Shown: positions 6,315 through 6,787 of the stretch, piece after piece
How the letters are laid out: every line of letters starts with the position of its first letter
Numbering within the stretch: the stretch's first letter is position 1
DNA from: Bacillota bacterium
Lineage (GTDB): Bacteria; Bacillota; Clostridia; Oscillospirales; Acutalibacteraceae
Length of the DNA stretch: 6,787 bases
Direction of reading: 5' to 3'
Assembly: GCA_023391275.1 (NCBI GenBank)
Contig: JAEWBE010000036.1
Coordinates: forward strand, 1-6,787
Made by a program: the position numbers and the translations under genes
The notes under the pieces: generated by a model
What the model saw: the letters and a program-made list of their open reading frames with translations, nothing else
Databases searched by the model: none
Told to the model about the DNA's origin: nothing

Positions 6315-6787
6315 ATGATACGAAACATCGTTATGGATATGGGCTGGGTGCTTGTGGAGTATAAGCCGTCAGAGTATATTCGCCGGTTTCTCAGCGATGA
6401 AAATGATATTGCCGTCATGGAAAAAGAAATGTTTCATGCTCCCGAATGGCTTGAAAACGACAGGGGCACCATTGCTCCTGAAAAATTTCTCAGCACGGTC
6501 TGTTCCCGTATTCCTGAACGCCTGCATGAGGCGGCAGCACAAATATGGGAGCACTGGTATGAATATATTAAACCGATCACCGATACCAATGCTTTGGCGG
6601 TGGATTTGAAGCGAAACGGGTATCGTCTTTATCTTCTTTCCAATGTCAGCAAAAAATATTATGACTTCCGCAAACTGATTCCCGCCCTGCCCTTTTTAGA
6701 CGGTCAATTTGTGTCCGCCGACGTACATTTTATTAAGCCCGAGGAGGAAATTTACAGGCTGTTCTTTCAGCGCTTTGACTTAAATCC
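6315..6787 (+). CDS. HAD-superfamily hydrolase, YihX-like (3' end outside window)
   Basis: The first 157 residues of a HAD-type phosphatase-like protein; the C-terminus is cut by the window edge. Motif I is IVMDMGWVLVEY with the nucleophile D8. Position +2 is G10 instead of the usual second Asp, as in YihX-like HAD-IA proteins. The helical cap region (about 16-90) includes EWLENDRGTIAPEKF. Motif II is LLSN (S109), and motif III is K141 in FIKPEEEIYR. Such proteins act on small sugar or metabolite phosphates in the cytosol, and the substrate cannot be read from sequence. The ATG at 6315 is preceded by AGGGAG (6298-6303) with an 11-nt spacer. The 35-nt gap to the cyclase gene has no terminator, so the two are probably co-transcribed. 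No functional link is implied. Confidence 0.9.
   Translation, partial: MIRNIVMDMGWVLVEYKPSEYIRRFLSDENDIAVMEKEMFHAPEWLENDRGTIAPEKFLSTVCSRIPERLHEAAAQIWEHWYEYIKPITDTNALAVDLKRNGYRLYLLSNVSKKYYDFRKLIPALPFLDGQFVSADVHFIKPEEEIYRLFFQRFDLN

Overview
The window looks like chromosomal DNA from a Gram-positive anaerobe of the Clostridia, possibly Oscillospirales/Ruminococcaceae-like. This is inferred from the strong AGGAGG-type ribosome binding sites, a GTG start, the Firmicutes-style FeoA/FeoB pair, and a large soluble PAS/GGDEF/GAF protein of a kind common in that class. No species-level assignment can be made by eye. There are no mobile elements, tRNA or rRNA genes, or CRISPR repeats, and coding density is high.

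Layout from left to right. Positions 1-86 are non-coding and hold two hairpins downstream of a leftward gene. Positions 87-1031 (minus) encode a membrane-anchored SPFH/prohibitin-like protein with its own promoter (-35/-10 at 1083-1111) and an upstream tandem repeat. A strong intrinsic terminator at 1223-1272 separates it from a leftward ferrous-iron uptake operon: feoA (3541-3777) followed by feoB (1276-3423), with a 117-nt gap that contains a long hairpin. Positions 3778-4008 are a divergent intergenic region holding promoter candidates for both directions and a 7-bp inverted repeat. Rightward from it runs a 756-residue diguanylate cyclase with the order PAS-PAS-GGDEF-GAF-PAS (4009-6279). 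A HAD-superfamily phosphatase-like gene follows 35 nt later (6315 to the edge, 3' end missing) and is probably co-transcribed.

How the genes fit together. FeoB is the GTP-binding membrane permease for Fe(II), and FeoA is its small SH3-like cytosolic partner. The divergently transcribed cyclase would make c-di-GMP under control of up to four sensory domains. Its last domain carries a C-x10-C-x2-C-P cluster. Whether it senses iron or redox state, and whether it is linked to feo expression, is speculation based only on the shared intergenic region. The prohibitin-like and HAD proteins are generic housekeeping or stress-type genes with no demonstrable link to iron.

I do not see an obviously new multi-gene system. 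The best second-look items are the non-standard gate motifs of FeoB, the feoA-feoB intercistronic hairpin, the divergent regulatory region, the cysteine-bearing C-terminal PAS domain placed after GGDEF, and the one-helical-turn tandem repeat upstream of the SPFH gene.
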